From Bacteroidia bacterium (GTDB lineage: Bacteria > Bacteroidota > Bacteroidia > NS11-12g > UBA9320), in assembly GCA_020849295.1 (NCBI GenBank), contig JADLGN010000030.1:1-64000 (forward strand): a DNA stretch of 64,000 nt, given 5' to 3'. Below the pieces are notes generated by a model, which had not been told where the DNA came from, made no database searches, and saw only the letters and a program-made list of their open reading frames with translations. Of this stretch, positions 9,457 through 19,385 are shown in pieces. A program made the position numbers and the translations under genes. Position 1 is the stretch's first letter; the number at the start of each line of letters is the position of its first letter.

Positions 9457-11428
9457 TTTTGTTAAATGTAAATTTTTTGGCAATTACAGCTTCTTTATTC
9501 AAGTTGTTTTTTGTAGTACGTTTTTCGGTTGAGTCATTTTTTTGTTTTTTTATTTCTTCATTTTCTAATTCTTCTTTTTTAGCTGCTGAATCTTTATCAT
9601 TTGGATTTTTCAATAAACGAGCTTTTAAAATTCTTTCTTCCATTTCGGGTTTTGAAGAAACAGAGTCGCGTTTAAAGTATTTTTCTATTAAAAGGGTGGC
9701 TACAGGTGCTGCCCATGTTGCTCCAAATCCTGCATTTTCTACTATACATGCTATTGCAATTTTGGGGTTATCTTTTGGGGCAAAACACATGAAAACTGCA
9801 TGGTTTTTACCATGAGGATTTTGTACAGTACCTGTTTTACCGCAAATTTCTATTCCTTCAATTCCTGTTCGGGCAGCGGTACCGCTTATTAGCGTATTTC
9901 TCATTCCTTCTACTACTACCTCAAAGTGTTCTTTTTTTATATTTATTTTATGTTTTGTTTTAAATTTTTTGGGTATTGCATTTTTATTATCAATTTTACG
10001 AATACAATGAGGAGTATAATAATACCCCCTGTTTGCTATTGTACTTATAACATTAGCCATTTGCAATGGAGTAATTAATATTTCGCCTTGCCCAATAGAA
10101 AGTGAAATTATTCTAGTAAAACCCCATCGGTTGTTGTGCATTTTATCATAAAACTCGGGAGTTGGTATATTTCCTTCTGATTCAAAATTAATATCTGACC
10201 CAAGCTTATTATCAAGCCCAAATTGCAGCATATAGTTTCTCCATTTTATATATGCTTCACGGGGAGATTTGTATTTTGGGTTTTCAATAATTTCTTTAAA
10301 AGTATAACAAAAATAAGCATTACAACTATTGGCAACTGCACCTCTCAAATCAAGATTTTGTGGATGTGGATGACAGTTTACATGCAAATTGCCAATTGAA
10401 TAACCCTTGTAGCACGGAAAAGTGGTTTCTGGATATATCATTTCTTCTTCAAGACCAATCAATCCATTAAGCAATTTGAAAACCGAACCCGGAGGATATG
10501 CAGCAGTAACTGCTCTATTAAATAGTGGCAAAGTTGGGTCTTTCAGTAATTCTCCATAGTTCTTTTTTTTATTTCTAATAGTAAGTGCTTCTGGATTATA
10601 TTCAGGACTTGATACCAAAGTAAGAATTTCGCCGGTTGATGGCTCTATTGCTACTACACTGCCTGCTTTGTTCTGCATCAATCGGCTTGCATACTCTTGC
10701 AGTGTAAGGTCTAATGTGGTTGTTACCTTTTTACCGGGTATAGGAATTTTATCAAATTTCCCTTTTGAATAGCTTCCCTGTTGTTTTCCGCGACTATCTA
10801 CAAGTATTACTTCTTCGCCTTTTATACCTCTCAGTTCAGGTTCGTAGTATTTTTCTAATCCTGCCAAACCAATAAAATCTCCTTTTGAATAATAATTTTC
10901 TTCGTTTTTTTCTTCAAGTTGTTTTTTTGAAATTTCGCCTATATAGCCAAGTACGTGTGCCCCTGATGCTGTATTATATTTTCTGTCTGATTTTACTTCT
11001 ATATAAAATTTTCCATAATCATACATTCTTTCTTGTAATGCAGCAAACTTGTAAAACTCAAGATTTTTATAAAATGTAGCACTACCCTTGTAAACCGTTT
11101 TTTCAGCTTTTTTTAGTCTTTCTATAAAATTCTCTTTTGTAATTTCGAGTATTGTGCAAAAACCTGTTGTATCAAAGTTTTTTAATGTAAAAGGATACGA
11201 AATTGACAAATCGTAAAAATTATCATTATAGGCTATCAGTTTATTATTGCGGTCGTATATTAAGCCACGGTTTGGGTGTATTGTAAGTATTTTTTTTGAA
11301 TTTGCATTTGCAAAATCAACATAAGATTTGTCTATTACCTGCAGATAAAACAAACGTACAGAAAACAGCAAACCTATTGAAATTACTGCAATTATTAATG
11401 AAATATTTCTGTTTCCACCCTTAGACAT
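9434..11428 (-). CDS. mrdA: Penicillin-binding protein 2 (elongation transpeptidase)
   Basis: Class B penicillin-binding protein that cross-links new peptidoglycan in the elongation complex with RodA. It has one N-terminal membrane helix (about residues 8-30), a PBP dimerisation region ('NRGLIYDRNNKLIAYN'), and a transpeptidase domain with all three motifs: SxxK as Ser315-Val-Phe-Lys318, SxN as 'NSCNAY', and 'CGKTGT'. At 664 residues it is of usual length. The last 70 or so residues are a charged Lys/Glu/Asn tail beyond the domain, common in this phylum. The start at 11428 overlaps the end of mreD by 8 bp and the 3' end overlaps rodA, so the cluster is tightly coupled. Confidence 0.96.
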   Translation of the reverse strand: MSKGGNRNISLIIAVISIGLLFSVRLFYLQVIDKSYVDFANANSKKILTIHPNRGLIYDRNNKLIAYNDNFYDLSISYPFTLKNFDTTGFCTILEITKENFIERLKKAEKTVYKGSATFYKNLEFYKFAALQERMYDYGKFYIEVKSDRKYNTASGAHVLGYIGEISKKQLEEKNEENYYSKGDFIGLAGLEKYYEPELRGIKGEEVILVDSRGKQQGSYSKGKFDKIPIPGKKVTTTLDLTLQEYASRLMQNKAGSVVAIEPSTGEILTLVSSPEYNPEALTIRNKKKNYGELLKDPTLPLFNRAVTAAYPPGSVFKLLNGLIGLEEEMIYPETTFPCYKGYSIGNLHVNCHPHPQNLDLRGAVANSCNAYFCYTFKEIIENPKYKSPREAYIKWRNYMLQFGLDNKLGSDINFESEGNIPTPEFYDKMHNNRWGFTRIISLSIGQGEILITPLQMANVISTIANRGYYYTPHCIRKIDNKNAIPKKFKTKHKINIKKEHFEVVVEGMRNTLISGTAARTGIEGIEICGKTGTVQNPHGKNHAVFMCFAPKDNPKIAIACIVENAGFGATWAAPVATLLIEKYFKRDSVSSKPEMEERILKARLLKNPNDKDSAAKKEELENEEIKKQKNDSTEKRTTKNNLNKEAVIAKKFTFNKNERKKYN

Positions 11429-11939
11429 TGGTAGTTTTACGGCTGAAAATAAATCCTGTAACTATAATCAAAATTGTAGCTGAAACACCACTGGTAAATG
11501 CTTTTATTGAATTAAGCAAAAGTCCTTTGAATTGAAATGCTTCTAACACATACATTAGCCAATGATAAAACAAAGAACATATAAGTATATAAATTACATG
11601 CCATACAAATGAAATATTACGCAAATTTGGCGACATACCCCTTTCTATCTCTTCTTTGTCGAGTGAATATTTAATATAAAAAAATCTGAAATAACCTAAT
11701 GCCGTTCCGCAAAACGCATGAATTCCATAAGTATTTGACAAGCCGTCTATAATTCCTCCACTTATAAATCCTGCTGTAATACAAAGCCATATTTCGGTAT
11801 TAATTGGTAGTAAAAGCAAAAACATAATAAAAATTTGAATATTAAAATAACTGCTTATATCGAGATTATTTAATATAAAAACCTGAAAACTCCCGAGAAG
11901 TAAAAATGAAAAAATATGTCTTATAATATTAATCGTCAT
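11421..11939 (-). CDS. mreD: Rod-shape-determining protein MreD
   Basis: A small membrane protein of 172 residues with about five hydrophobic helices. It sits exactly where mreD is expected, between mreC (11-bp overlap) and mrdA (8-bp overlap). MreD bridges the MreB/MreC scaffold and the wall synthases. Its sequence is poorly conserved; the call rests on size, membrane pattern, a 'GIIDGLSNTYGIHAF' stretch seen in Bacteroidota MreD-like proteins, and position. Confidence 0.85.
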   Translation of the reverse strand: MTINIIRHIFSFLLLGSFQVFILNNLDISSYFNIQIFIMFLLLLPINTEIWLCITAGFISGGIIDGLSNTYGIHAFCGTALGYFRFFYIKYSLDKEEIERGMSPNLRNISFVWHVIYILICSLFYHWLMYVLEAFQFKGLLLNSIKAFTSGVSATILIIVTGFIFSRKTTNV

Positions 11940-12762
11940 TTTTCAAACTGTTTTCTAATTCTTCAATTTCGTTCTTTTGTAAATTATTAATTATATATAC
12001 ACTTCTAAGCATAGTAAAATTGGTAGAAAGTTTAACTTTTATTTGAAAAAACGCATCACTTACTGATGATTTTACTTCAGTAACTTTACCTATCATTACA
12101 TTTTCAGGAAAAATAGTAGAATATGGACTTGTTTTTACTTTTTCGCCCTTCTTTATTGTATTGTATTTATTTATTCCTTCAATGTTTATATAAAATGGCG
12201 AGCCACCTTTCCATGTAACTCTTCCTATTGATGAATTGCCCGCCAATTTTGGTGTTGTCTTAAATTTACTATTAAGCACAGACATGGCAATGCTAAAATT
12301 TTCTGATGCAACTACTATGATTCCTACAATACCTTCGGGGCAAATTACTCCCATATTTTTTCTTACACCATGCCTTGTGCCTTTATCAATTGTAATATAA
12401 TTATCATTTTTGTCTGTTGTATTTTGTATTACAATTCCCGGAATATATGTAAATTTTTGCCTAAACGATGTATCTGTATTTGTGATAGTATCGCCTTTGT
12501 CAATGTAATATGACTCAAGAATTTTTTTTCTTAATTCGTTGTTTTCTTTCTGTAAAATTTCGTTTTGATATTCAAGTGAAAAATATTTGCTTACGTTGGC
12601 TCTTTGTTTAATAATATTTCCATTTACATCATTAGAGGTGTTTAATATAACAGCATGATGATAAATATTAAAAGAATAAATAATATAAAAAGCTACTGAC
12701 TCAAGTATTATAAATAAAAAGAAGTGTGAATATTTCTGTATAAATAGGAAGAAATTCCGCAT
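11929..12762 (-). CDS. mreC: Rod-shape-determining protein MreC
   Basis: MreC is a bitopic inner-membrane protein whose periplasmic part activates PBP2. The 277 residues show an N-terminal membrane helix (about 12-30), a short coiled coil around residues 60-85 ('LEYQNEILQKENNELRKK'), then the two beta-barrel domains typical of the family, with 'GIVIQNTTDKNDNYITIDKG' and 'GVICPEGIVGIIV'. It starts 25 bp after mreB and overlaps mreD. The C-terminus is charged (Glu/Asn). Confidence 0.93.
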   Translation of the reverse strand: MRNFFLFIQKYSHFFLFIILESVAFYIIYSFNIYHHAVILNTSNDVNGNIIKQRANVSKYFSLEYQNEILQKENNELRKKILESYYIDKGDTITNTDTSFRQKFTYIPGIVIQNTTDKNDNYITIDKGTRHGVRKNMGVICPEGIVGIIVVASENFSIAMSVLNSKFKTTPKLAGNSSIGRVTWKGGSPFYINIEGINKYNTIKKGEKVKTSPYSTIFPENVMIGKVTEVKSSVSDAFFQIKVKLSTNFTMLRSVYIINNLQKNEIEELENSLKNDD

Positions 12763-12787
12763 GTATATTCCACTTTAGATTTTTGCT

Positions 12788-13810
12788 TTATTGCATAATT
12801 GATTTGAAAGATTCGAGGTTTTTAAGAGTATGTGCCGTACCTCTTACAACAGCTCTCAGTGGGTCTTCTGCAATATATACAGGCAATTTTGACTTTATTG
12901 AAATTCTTTTATCAAGTCCTCTTAATAAAGCTCCGCCACCAGTAAGATATAATCCGGTATTATAAATATCTGCACTCAATTCTGGCGGTGTAAGTTCTAA
13001 TGCTTTAAGTACCGCTTCTTCAATTTTAGATATAGATTTATCAAGTGCCAATGCAATTTCGGAATACGAAATATGAATTTGTTTTGGAATACCTGTCATA
13101 AGGTCTCTGCCATTTACGGGGTAATCTTCGGGGGGATTATCTAATTCAGGCAATGCAGAGCCTACTTCAATTTTAATAATTTCTGCTGTTCTTTCGCCTA
13201 TCAATAAATTGTGCTGACGTCTCATATATTCTACAATATCTTCTGTAAAATCATCTCCGGCTACTCTAATACTTTGGTCGCAAACTATACCCGATAGAGC
13301 TATTACGGCAATTTCGGTAGTTCCGCCTCCAATATCAATTATCATATTTCCCATTGGCTCTGATACATCAATACCTATACCTATTGCTGCTGCCATTGGT
13401 TCATGTATAAGATATACTTCTTTGGCACCTGCTCTTTCTGCTGATTCTTTTACGGCTCTTTTCTCTACTTCTGTAATACCTGATGGAATGCAAATTACCA
13501 TTTTTAGTTGTGGTTTAAACAATGATTTGCCTGGATTAATGAGTCTAATCATTCCTCTAATCATTTGCTCGGCAGCTTCAAAGTCAGCTATAACACCATC
13601 TTTTAATGGTCGGATGGTTTTAATGTTTTCGTGAGCTTTGCCATGCATTTTCTGAGCTTCGCGTCCTATAGCTATTACTTCGCCGGTGCTGCGATTCTTG
13701 GCAATTATTGACGGTTCGTCAACTACTACTTTGTCTTTATAAACTATAAGAGTATTTGCGGTACCCAAATCTATAGCCAATTCCTGTGTTAAAAAGTTAA
13801 ATATGCCCAT
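12788..13810 (-). CDS. mreB: Rod-shape-determining actin homologue MreB
   Basis: Bacterial actin that forms membrane-bound filaments steering the elongation machinery. The 340-residue protein has all actin-fold nucleotide motifs: phosphate-1 'IDLGTANTLIVY', phosphate-2 'MIIDIGGGTTEIAV', and adenosine 'LTGGGALLRGLDKRI'. Length is normal. It is the first gene of the elongation cluster. A TAnnTTTG-type box lies 25 bp upstream of its ATG, so it probably has its own promoter rather than depending only on purH. Confidence 0.98.
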   Translation of the reverse strand: MGIFNFLTQELAIDLGTANTLIVYKDKVVVDEPSIIAKNRSTGEVIAIGREAQKMHGKAHENIKTIRPLKDGVIADFEAAEQMIRGMIRLINPGKSLFKPQLKMVICIPSGITEVEKRAVKESAERAGAKEVYLIHEPMAAAIGIGIDVSEPMGNMIIDIGGGTTEIAVIALSGIVCDQSIRVAGDDFTEDIVEYMRRQHNLLIGERTAEIIKIEVGSALPELDNPPEDYPVNGRDLMTGIPKQIHISYSEIALALDKSISKIEEAVLKALELTPPELSADIYNTGLYLTGGGALLRGLDKRISIKSKLPVYIAEDPLRAVVRGTAHTLKNLESFKSIMQ

Positions 13811-13835
13811 TAAAGCTGAATTACTATTATTTCTA

Positions 13836-13843
13836 CAAATTTA
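13836..13843 (-). promoter_or_regulatory. Candidate -7 promoter box for mreB
   Basis: Read on the minus strand this is TAAATTTG, matching the Bacteroidota -7 consensus TAnnTTTG, 25 bp before the mreB ATG. No clear -33 TTTG is present at the expected distance, so this is a partial match only. Confidence 0.35.
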
Positions 13844-13921
13844 TTGCGATTTGCTTTGTTTTATTAAAAGATTAAAAAAAATATTTACACCAATGTTTAT
13901 ACTTTTTATCTTTTTGCTTTT

Positions 13922-15412
13922 TTAATGTTTAAAATGTCTAAAACCCGAAATTGACATCGAAATATTATTCGAATTGCAATAATCTACCGATAGCTGGTCT
14001 TTTATAGAGCCACCAGGTTGTATTATTGCATTTATTCCTTCTTTGCCTGCTATTTCTACGCAATCTGGAAATGGGAAAAAAGCATCGCTCGACATTACGG
14101 CATCTTTTAGGTCAAATCCAAATTTTTTTGCTTTATGTATAGCCTGTTCAAGTGAATCAATTCTGCTTGTTTGGCCAGTTCCCAACGCAAGTAATTGTTT
14201 GTTTTTAAATAAAACTATTGCATTAGATTTTGTATGTTTTACTATAATATCAGCATAAATCATATCTAAAATTTGAGACTGTGTAGGTTTTTTTTCTGTA
14301 ACAATTTTTAAATCTTCGGTTTTTAAAATAATGTCATCTCTGTTTTGCTCTAAAAATCCATTTAATACAGTCCTTACAGTGGAATTGCTTACTTGGGTAT
14401 CTTTTAATTCAAGTATAATCCGGTTTTTCTTGTTTTGCAATATCTCAATTGCTTTTTGAGAATATTGTGATGCAATAATTATTTCAAAAAACAATTTATC
14501 AATTTCTATAGCTGCTTTTTCATCTATTTTGCTATTGCAGCATAATATACCACCGAAAGCAGAAATCGGGTCACACGAAAGTGCTTTGATATATGCTTCT
14601 TCTACTGTATTTCCAAATGAAAATCCGCAGGCATTGTTATGTTTTATTATTGCAAACAAAATTTCTTCTTTTGGAAAATCTAAAACTAAATTTATTGCAG
14701 AATCAATATCCAAAAGATTGTTGTATGATAATTCTTTACCTTGATGCTTTGTGAAAAATTTATCTAAATTACCGGTAAAATATGCTTTTTGATGTGGATT
14801 CTCTCCATATCTAAGTTCATAAGATTTTATATCAGAAAAATAATTTTTTATCAAATTATCATACGCCGATGTATTTGCAAATGCATCTTTAGCAAAATTT
14901 CTACGATCATCAATTGTAGTTGAGCAATTGTTTTCTGATATGATGTTATACAAATTATCGTACTGATTTTTGTTTGAAACAATTACTGTGTCTGCAAAAT
15001 TCTTTGCTGCTGCTCTAATTAGTGAAACTCCACCAATGTCAATTTTTTCAATAATTTCATCTTCTGTCCCTCCATTTTTCACTGTTTCTTCAAACGGATA
15101 CAAATCAACTATTACCAAGTCAATAGGAGGAATATTGTATTCATTTATTTCAGAAATATCCTGTAAATTGTTTCTTCTGTATAGTATCCCTCCAAACACT
15201 GAAGGATGCAGAGTTTTTACTCTACCTCCAAGAATTGAAGGAAAACCTGTAATTTTTTCTACAGGTGTTACTTGTATTCCAATACTTTCAATAAAACTTT
15301 GTGTTCCTCCGGTTGAATAAATTTTTACTCCGTATTCACTAAGTTTTCGTACTATTTTATCTAACCCGTCTTTATAAAATACCGAAATAAGTGCTGAAGA
15401 AATTTTTTTCAT
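13922..15412 (-). CDS. purH: Bifunctional AICAR formyltransferase / IMP cyclohydrolase
   Basis: PurH carries out the last two steps of IMP synthesis: formylation of AICAR with 10-formyl-THF, then ring closure. The 496 residues show the N-terminal MGS-like cyclohydrolase domain ('IYSTGGT', 'GGRVKTLHPSVFGGIL') and the transformylase domain with 'KHNNACGF' (family KHxNPCG, here Ala for Pro) and 'SSDAFFPFPD'. Its position just upstream of mreB is the usual Bacteroidota order. On the minus strand a TAATTTTG box (15421-15428) ends only 8 nt before the ATG, suggesting a very short leader. Confidence 0.97.
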   Translation of the reverse strand: MKKISSALISVFYKDGLDKIVRKLSEYGVKIYSTGGTQSFIESIGIQVTPVEKITGFPSILGGRVKTLHPSVFGGILYRRNNLQDISEINEYNIPPIDLVIVDLYPFEETVKNGGTEDEIIEKIDIGGVSLIRAAAKNFADTVIVSNKNQYDNLYNIISENNCSTTIDDRRNFAKDAFANTSAYDNLIKNYFSDIKSYELRYGENPHQKAYFTGNLDKFFTKHQGKELSYNNLLDIDSAINLVLDFPKEEILFAIIKHNNACGFSFGNTVEEAYIKALSCDPISAFGGILCCNSKIDEKAAIEIDKLFFEIIIASQYSQKAIEILQNKKNRIILELKDTQVSNSTVRTVLNGFLEQNRDDIILKTEDLKIVTEKKPTQSQILDMIYADIIVKHTKSNAIVLFKNKQLLALGTGQTSRIDSLEQAIHKAKKFGFDLKDAVMSSDAFFPFPDCVEIAGKEGINAIIQPGGSIKDQLSVDYCNSNNISMSISGFRHFKH

Positions 15413-15548
15413 ATTTCCCGCAAAATTAGCTTTAATATAATACTCTTTGTTGCTAAGTTATAAAAATGTTTATTACTTAATTTTATTTAATAGGCTATAA
15501 ATATTTTTAGACAAAAAAATAATTAAAACGAATAGATTTTAAAAAATG

Positions 15549-16538
15549 TTAAATTAATAATTTAAGTTTTTTTGCTTCATCAGCAAGTTCGGATTTTTCA
15601 ATTGGTACAACCCCCAATTTTCTACATACTAGTCCACCGGCAAGATTTGTTATGTTTGCAAGTAAAGTAATATCTACATCAAGTGCTATACAAAGTGCAG
15701 CAACACTAACTACAGTATCACCTGCACCACTTACATCTTTTATTTTTCTTTTAAAAGCATTTACATGTACTGACTTACCGTTCTTTTTAAAAAAAACACC
15801 ATTTTCAGAAAGTGTAATCATAACTGAAGAACAACTCAACTTTTCTAAAATCAAGTCTGCACTCTTTTCTAAGTTTTTTATATCATTCAAATCAAAATTT
15901 AAATTTAATCCCTCTTTAACTTCCTTTCGGTTTGGCTTGAATAGTGTACAATTTTTATATTCAAAAAAATTATCTTTTTTAGGGTCAACTATCGTAGGAA
16001 TATTATTTTGATTCGCAATTTTTATTACTTCGTTTATCACTCTTTTGGTTAAAACTCCTTTATTATAGTCTTCAAAAATTATAGCATCAAATTTCTCTTT
16101 ATTTTTTTTAACAAATTGAATGATTTTGTCCTCGTTTGCCTTAGTTATATTATGAGTATCTTCACTGTCTATTCTTAGTAAATGATGATTTTCAGCAATA
16201 ATTCTTGTTTTAATTGTGGTTTTTCTGTTTTTTTCTGAAAAAATCCCATCAATACATATCCCATTTTCATGCAAAAGACTTTTTAGCTCATTTCCTTCAC
16301 TATCGTTCCCTATTACCGAACAAATACTTGCTTTTGCTCCAAGACTTTTAAGGTTTAAAGCTACATTTGCTGCTCCCCCGGGTCTATGATTTTTTTCTTT
16401 AACTGCTATAATTTGTACCGGTGCTTCTGGAGAAATTCTGTCAACTTTACCAATAAAATACGAATCAATCATTGCGTCTCCAATTACAAGAATATTTAGC
16501 TTGGCAAATGATTTAATTATGTCTGTTGCAGATTTCAA
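15549..16538 (-). CDS. rfaE1: D-glycero-beta-D-manno-heptose-7-phosphate kinase-like PfkB sugar kinase
   Basis: PfkB/ribokinase-family kinase of the RfaE domain I (HldE N-terminal) type, which phosphorylates heptose-7-phosphate at C1 for LPS core heptose. Supporting motifs are 'ILVIGDAMIDSYFIGKVDRI', 'SPEAPVQI', 'RPGGAANVALNLKSLGA' and the second PfkB signature 'DVSGAGDTVVSVAAL' with the catalytic Asp. At 329 residues it is the stand-alone kinase, without the fused nucleotidyltransferase of E. coli HldE. It lies 7 bp after the aminotransferase gene and is probably cotranscribed with it. A related sugar-phosphate kinase specificity cannot be excluded. Confidence 0.85.
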   Translation of the reverse strand: MKSATDIIKSFAKLNILVIGDAMIDSYFIGKVDRISPEAPVQIIAVKEKNHRPGGAANVALNLKSLGAKASICSVIGNDSEGNELKSLLHENGICIDGIFSEKNRKTTIKTRIIAENHHLLRIDSEDTHNITKANEDKIIQFVKKNKEKFDAIIFEDYNKGVLTKRVINEVIKIANQNNIPTIVDPKKDNFFEYKNCTLFKPNRKEVKEGLNLNFDLNDIKNLEKSADLILEKLSCSSVMITLSENGVFFKKNGKSVHVNAFKRKIKDVSGAGDTVVSVAALCIALDVDITLLANITNLAGGLVCRKLGVVPIEKSELADEAKKLKLLI

Positions 16539-16545
16539 TATTAAT

Positions 16546-17733
16546 TTAGCTTAATACTTCTTTGATTTTTTCGAAAGCATAGTTCAAATCATTCTGATTT
16601 ACAGAATACGAAATTCGTACACATTCAGGATTTCCAAACGCTTCACCTGACACAACAGAAACATTTGCTTTGTCGAGTATATAATAGCACAATTCTCTTG
16701 TAGAATTAATTTTTACACCATGCAATGTTTTTCCAATAAAATGGCTAAAATCAGGGAATATATAAAATGCACCTTGGGGTGTATTAGTAATTATACCTGG
16801 TATTTCTTTTATTTTTTGTAATACTAAATTTCTTCTGTTTAAAAATTCACTAACCATCGATTTAGTAGCATCAAGCGGACTTGTAATTGCTTCAATCGTT
16901 GCCATTTGTGCAATACTGTTAGCTCCACTTGTAAACTGTCCTTGAATTTTTTCGCATGCTTTTGCTATAAATTCAGGTGCACCAATGTATCCTATCCTCC
17001 ACCCTGTCATAGCAAATGCTTTTGCCACACCATTTACTGTAATTACTCTATCTGAAACAGATTCAAATTGACCAATACTTTCGTGTTTTGATACAAAATT
17101 TATATGTTCATAAATTTCATCAGACACTATATATATATTTGGGTGTTTAGCAAATACATCTGCTATATCTTTTAATTCTTGCTTGCTGTAAACAGAACCA
17201 CTTGGATTACATGGTGAAGAAAAAAGAAACATTTTTGTTTTCGGAGTTATAGCTTTTTCTATTTCTTGAGCAGACACTTTATAGTTGTTATTAACAGATG
17301 CTTTTACAAATACAGGTACACCTGAAGCAAGTTTTACCATCTCCGGATAGCTTACCCAGTATGGAGTTGGTAAAATCACCTCATCTCCCGGATTGATAAT
17401 TGATAAAATTACATTCATAATTGAGTGTTTAGCACCACTTGATACTACTATTTGTTCTGGTGAATATTTCAAAGAGTTCTCTCTCGAAAATTTTTCGGAA
17501 ATAGCTTGCCTAAGCTCTAAAAATCCTGCTACGGGCGAATACTTTGTAATACCATTGTCTATTGCCTTTTTGGCTGCATCAGCTATATGCGTTGGAGTAG
17601 CAAAATCAGGTTCACCAAGACTAAGGTTTATAACTCTTGTACCATTTGACGATAATTCTCTTGCTCTTTTTGCCATTTCGAGAGTTTGTGACTCGGCAAA
17701 ATAAAAAACTCTGTCTGCTAATCTATTGTCCAT
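16546..17733 (-). CDS. PLP-dependent class I aminotransferase (aspartate aminotransferase-like)
   Basis: Fold-type I aminotransferase of 395 residues. Visible motifs are 'LSLGEPDFATPTHI', 'YSPVAGFLELRQAI', 'SSPCNPSGSVYS', 'SDEIYEHI' and the PLP-lysine region 'NGVAKAFAMTGWRIGYIG'. The C-terminal Arg in 'CVRISYS' would bind the substrate carboxylate. The sequence is of the AspC/AAT subfamily I-gamma type, which usually moves amino groups between aspartate or aromatic amino acids and 2-oxoglutarate; the exact substrate cannot be read from sequence. The kinase gene follows after 7 bp. Confidence 0.9.
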   Translation of the reverse strand: MDNRLADRVFYFAESQTLEMAKRARELSSNGTRVINLSLGEPDFATPTHIADAAKKAIDNGITKYSPVAGFLELRQAISEKFSRENSLKYSPEQIVVSSGAKHSIMNVILSIINPGDEVILPTPYWVSYPEMVKLASGVPVFVKASVNNNYKVSAQEIEKAITPKTKMFLFSSPCNPSGSVYSKQELKDIADVFAKHPNIYIVSDEIYEHINFVSKHESIGQFESVSDRVITVNGVAKAFAMTGWRIGYIGAPEFIAKACEKIQGQFTSGANSIAQMATIEAITSPLDATKSMVSEFLNRRNLVLQKIKEIPGIITNTPQGAFYIFPDFSHFIGKTLHGVKINSTRELCYYILDKANVSVVSGEAFGNPECVRISYSVNQNDLNYAFEKIKEVLS

Positions 17734-17821
17734 TTCACTGCAAATTAAACTGAAATTATGTTTATTTCAGAATGATAAATATTAAAATTATTCAATTGAT
17801 GTCCATAATTTGTGTAGTAAT

Positions 17822-17855
17822 AAAAAAGGGTTTCAAATTTTGAAACCCCTTTTTA
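17822..17855 (-). terminator. Rho-independent terminator after gldJ
   Basis: An inverted repeat with GGGTTTCA / TGAAACCC arms and a short loop, flanked by an A-run on one side and a T-run on the other. On the minus strand it lies about 20 bp past the gldJ stop, so it should end the porP-gldJ transcript. Confidence 0.8.
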
Positions 17856-17873
17856 TTTATTAAAACTTAATAA

Positions 17874-19301
17874 TTATTTGCTAGATCCAACTCTGTGCAT
17901 AGCACATCTGAATCCTAAAGTTGATAAACTTTGTTCTTCATCAAGAAATCTTCTTGTGCCAGGACTTAACCAATATGCTCTGTCATTCCAGCTTCCACCT
18001 TTATAAACTCTTGCTTTGTTATTTATTAATGAAGATACTGAATATTCGTAACCTTGTTCACCATCAGAATAAGTTTCTTCATCAAGAAAACCCATATTGT
18101 CTGATTTTTTATAATTGCGTCTGTTTTGATTTTCTGTTTCAGTTACAGGAACATAAGTTATTCTCCCAAGACTGTCTTTTACATCTATTACACCATCTGC
18201 GTCAAGTTTTTTCTTCTTATAAACATTTCCTCTGAATGCATTAAAATCGGTCATATCTTCATAAGAAAGCGGACGATAAACATCCATTACCCATTCACTA
18301 ACATTTCCACTCATATTATACAATCCAACATCATTAGCCCAATAAGATTTAACATCTTTAGTTATAAATGCTCCATCATTTTCTTTACCGGCAATACCTG
18401 CCTGATCTCCTCGGTCACGTTTAAAGTTTGCCATCATCAAGCCTCTGTTTTTTTCTTTTCTTCCTTGATTTCTTGTAGTTAAACCACCCCATGAATATAT
18501 CTTTTTAACATTCACATTTTCATAAGTTGATTGCCCTATATTTCCATAAGATGCAAATTCCCATTCTGCTTCTGTAGGAAGTCTGTAATCTGGTAGAAAT
18601 ATTCCGTCTTCCATTCTTACTTTGCGTGTTCCTTTTTTATTTTTAATATCTTTTATTGGTTTTTTACCAGGTTTCCCGTCAAACTGACCAGCTAAGTAAG
18701 TTTTTGTATTAAAATTTTCTTCATTAACCTGACCTGCATCTGGTACAAGTATTCCTTCTCTAATCAAAATATATTCATTTACTCTGTCTGTTCTCCATGC
18801 TGCATAAGCAGTTGCCTGAAGCCAATTAACACCAACTACAGGGTAGTTTTTATAGGCCGGATGACGGAAATAATACTCTACAAATGGTTCATTATACGCT
18901 AATTTATCTCTCCAACATAATGAATCAGGAAGAGCTTGCTTATATACTTCTGGGTAATCAACATACACTCTGCTTAACCAATGCAAATATTCTAAATAGT
19001 GTAGATTGCTAACTTCTGTTTCATCCATATAAAATGAAGGAACAGTAATTCTTCTTTCTATATTATTATGTTCGTATGTAACATCCTGCTCACTCGAACC
19101 CATAGTAAAAGTACCTCCTTCTACAAGTACAAGCCCTGGTCCTGTTTCCTGTCCAGCATAATCATGCGTTTCAAATCCTCCCCATTTTGCATCATTGTAT
19201 TTCCAACCTGTTGTAGATGATCTTTCTTTTTTACTGCATGAAGTAGGAAGCAGAAAAGCTACTGCTATTGTAGCCATTGTTATACTTCTTTTTAAACTCA
19301 T
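17874..19301 (-). CDS. gldJ: Gliding motility / T9SS lipoprotein GldJ
   Basis: A 475-residue lipoprotein with lipobox 'LLPTSC' (lipidated Cys22), then the GldJ-style 'TTGWKYNDAKWGGFE' segment and a formylglycine-generating-enzyme (SUMF1) fold ('VEGGTFTMGSSEQD', 'RLPTEAEWEFASYG', 'MSGNVSEWVMDVY', 'KGGSWNDRAYW', 'LGFRCA'). The region matching the FGE catalytic cysteines has none, so it should be structural, as is known for GldJ and GldK. GldJ is needed for gliding and for stability of the GldK ring protein. GldK/PorK is the main alternative, but gldL, gldM and gldN do not follow, while porU and porV are next door as in known gldJ loci. It lies 84 bp after porP and before a strong terminator. 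Confidence 0.83.
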   Translation of the reverse strand: MSLKRSITMATIAVAFLLPTSCSKKERSSTTGWKYNDAKWGGFETHDYAGQETGPGLVLVEGGTFTMGSSEQDVTYEHNNIERRITVPSFYMDETEVSNLHYLEYLHWLSRVYVDYPEVYKQALPDSLCWRDKLAYNEPFVEYYFRHPAYKNYPVVGVNWLQATAYAAWRTDRVNEYILIREGILVPDAGQVNEENFNTKTYLAGQFDGKPGKKPIKDIKNKKGTRKVRMEDGIFLPDYRLPTEAEWEFASYGNIGQSTYENVNVKKIYSWGGLTTRNQGRKEKNRGLMMANFKRDRGDQAGIAGKENDGAFITKDVKSYWANDVGLYNMSGNVSEWVMDVYRPLSYEDMTDFNAFRGNVYKKKKLDADGVIDVKDSLGRITYVPVTETENQNRRNYKKSDNMGFLDEETYSDGEQGYEYSVSSLINNKARVYKGGSWNDRAYWLSPGTRRFLDEEQSLSTLGFRCAMHRVGSSK

Positions 19302-19385
19302 ATTGTATTTTTGTGTAATTTAACGATTAAACTGCAATTATATTGTATTTTTTTTAATCTTAAAATATTTTTATTTATTTAATAA

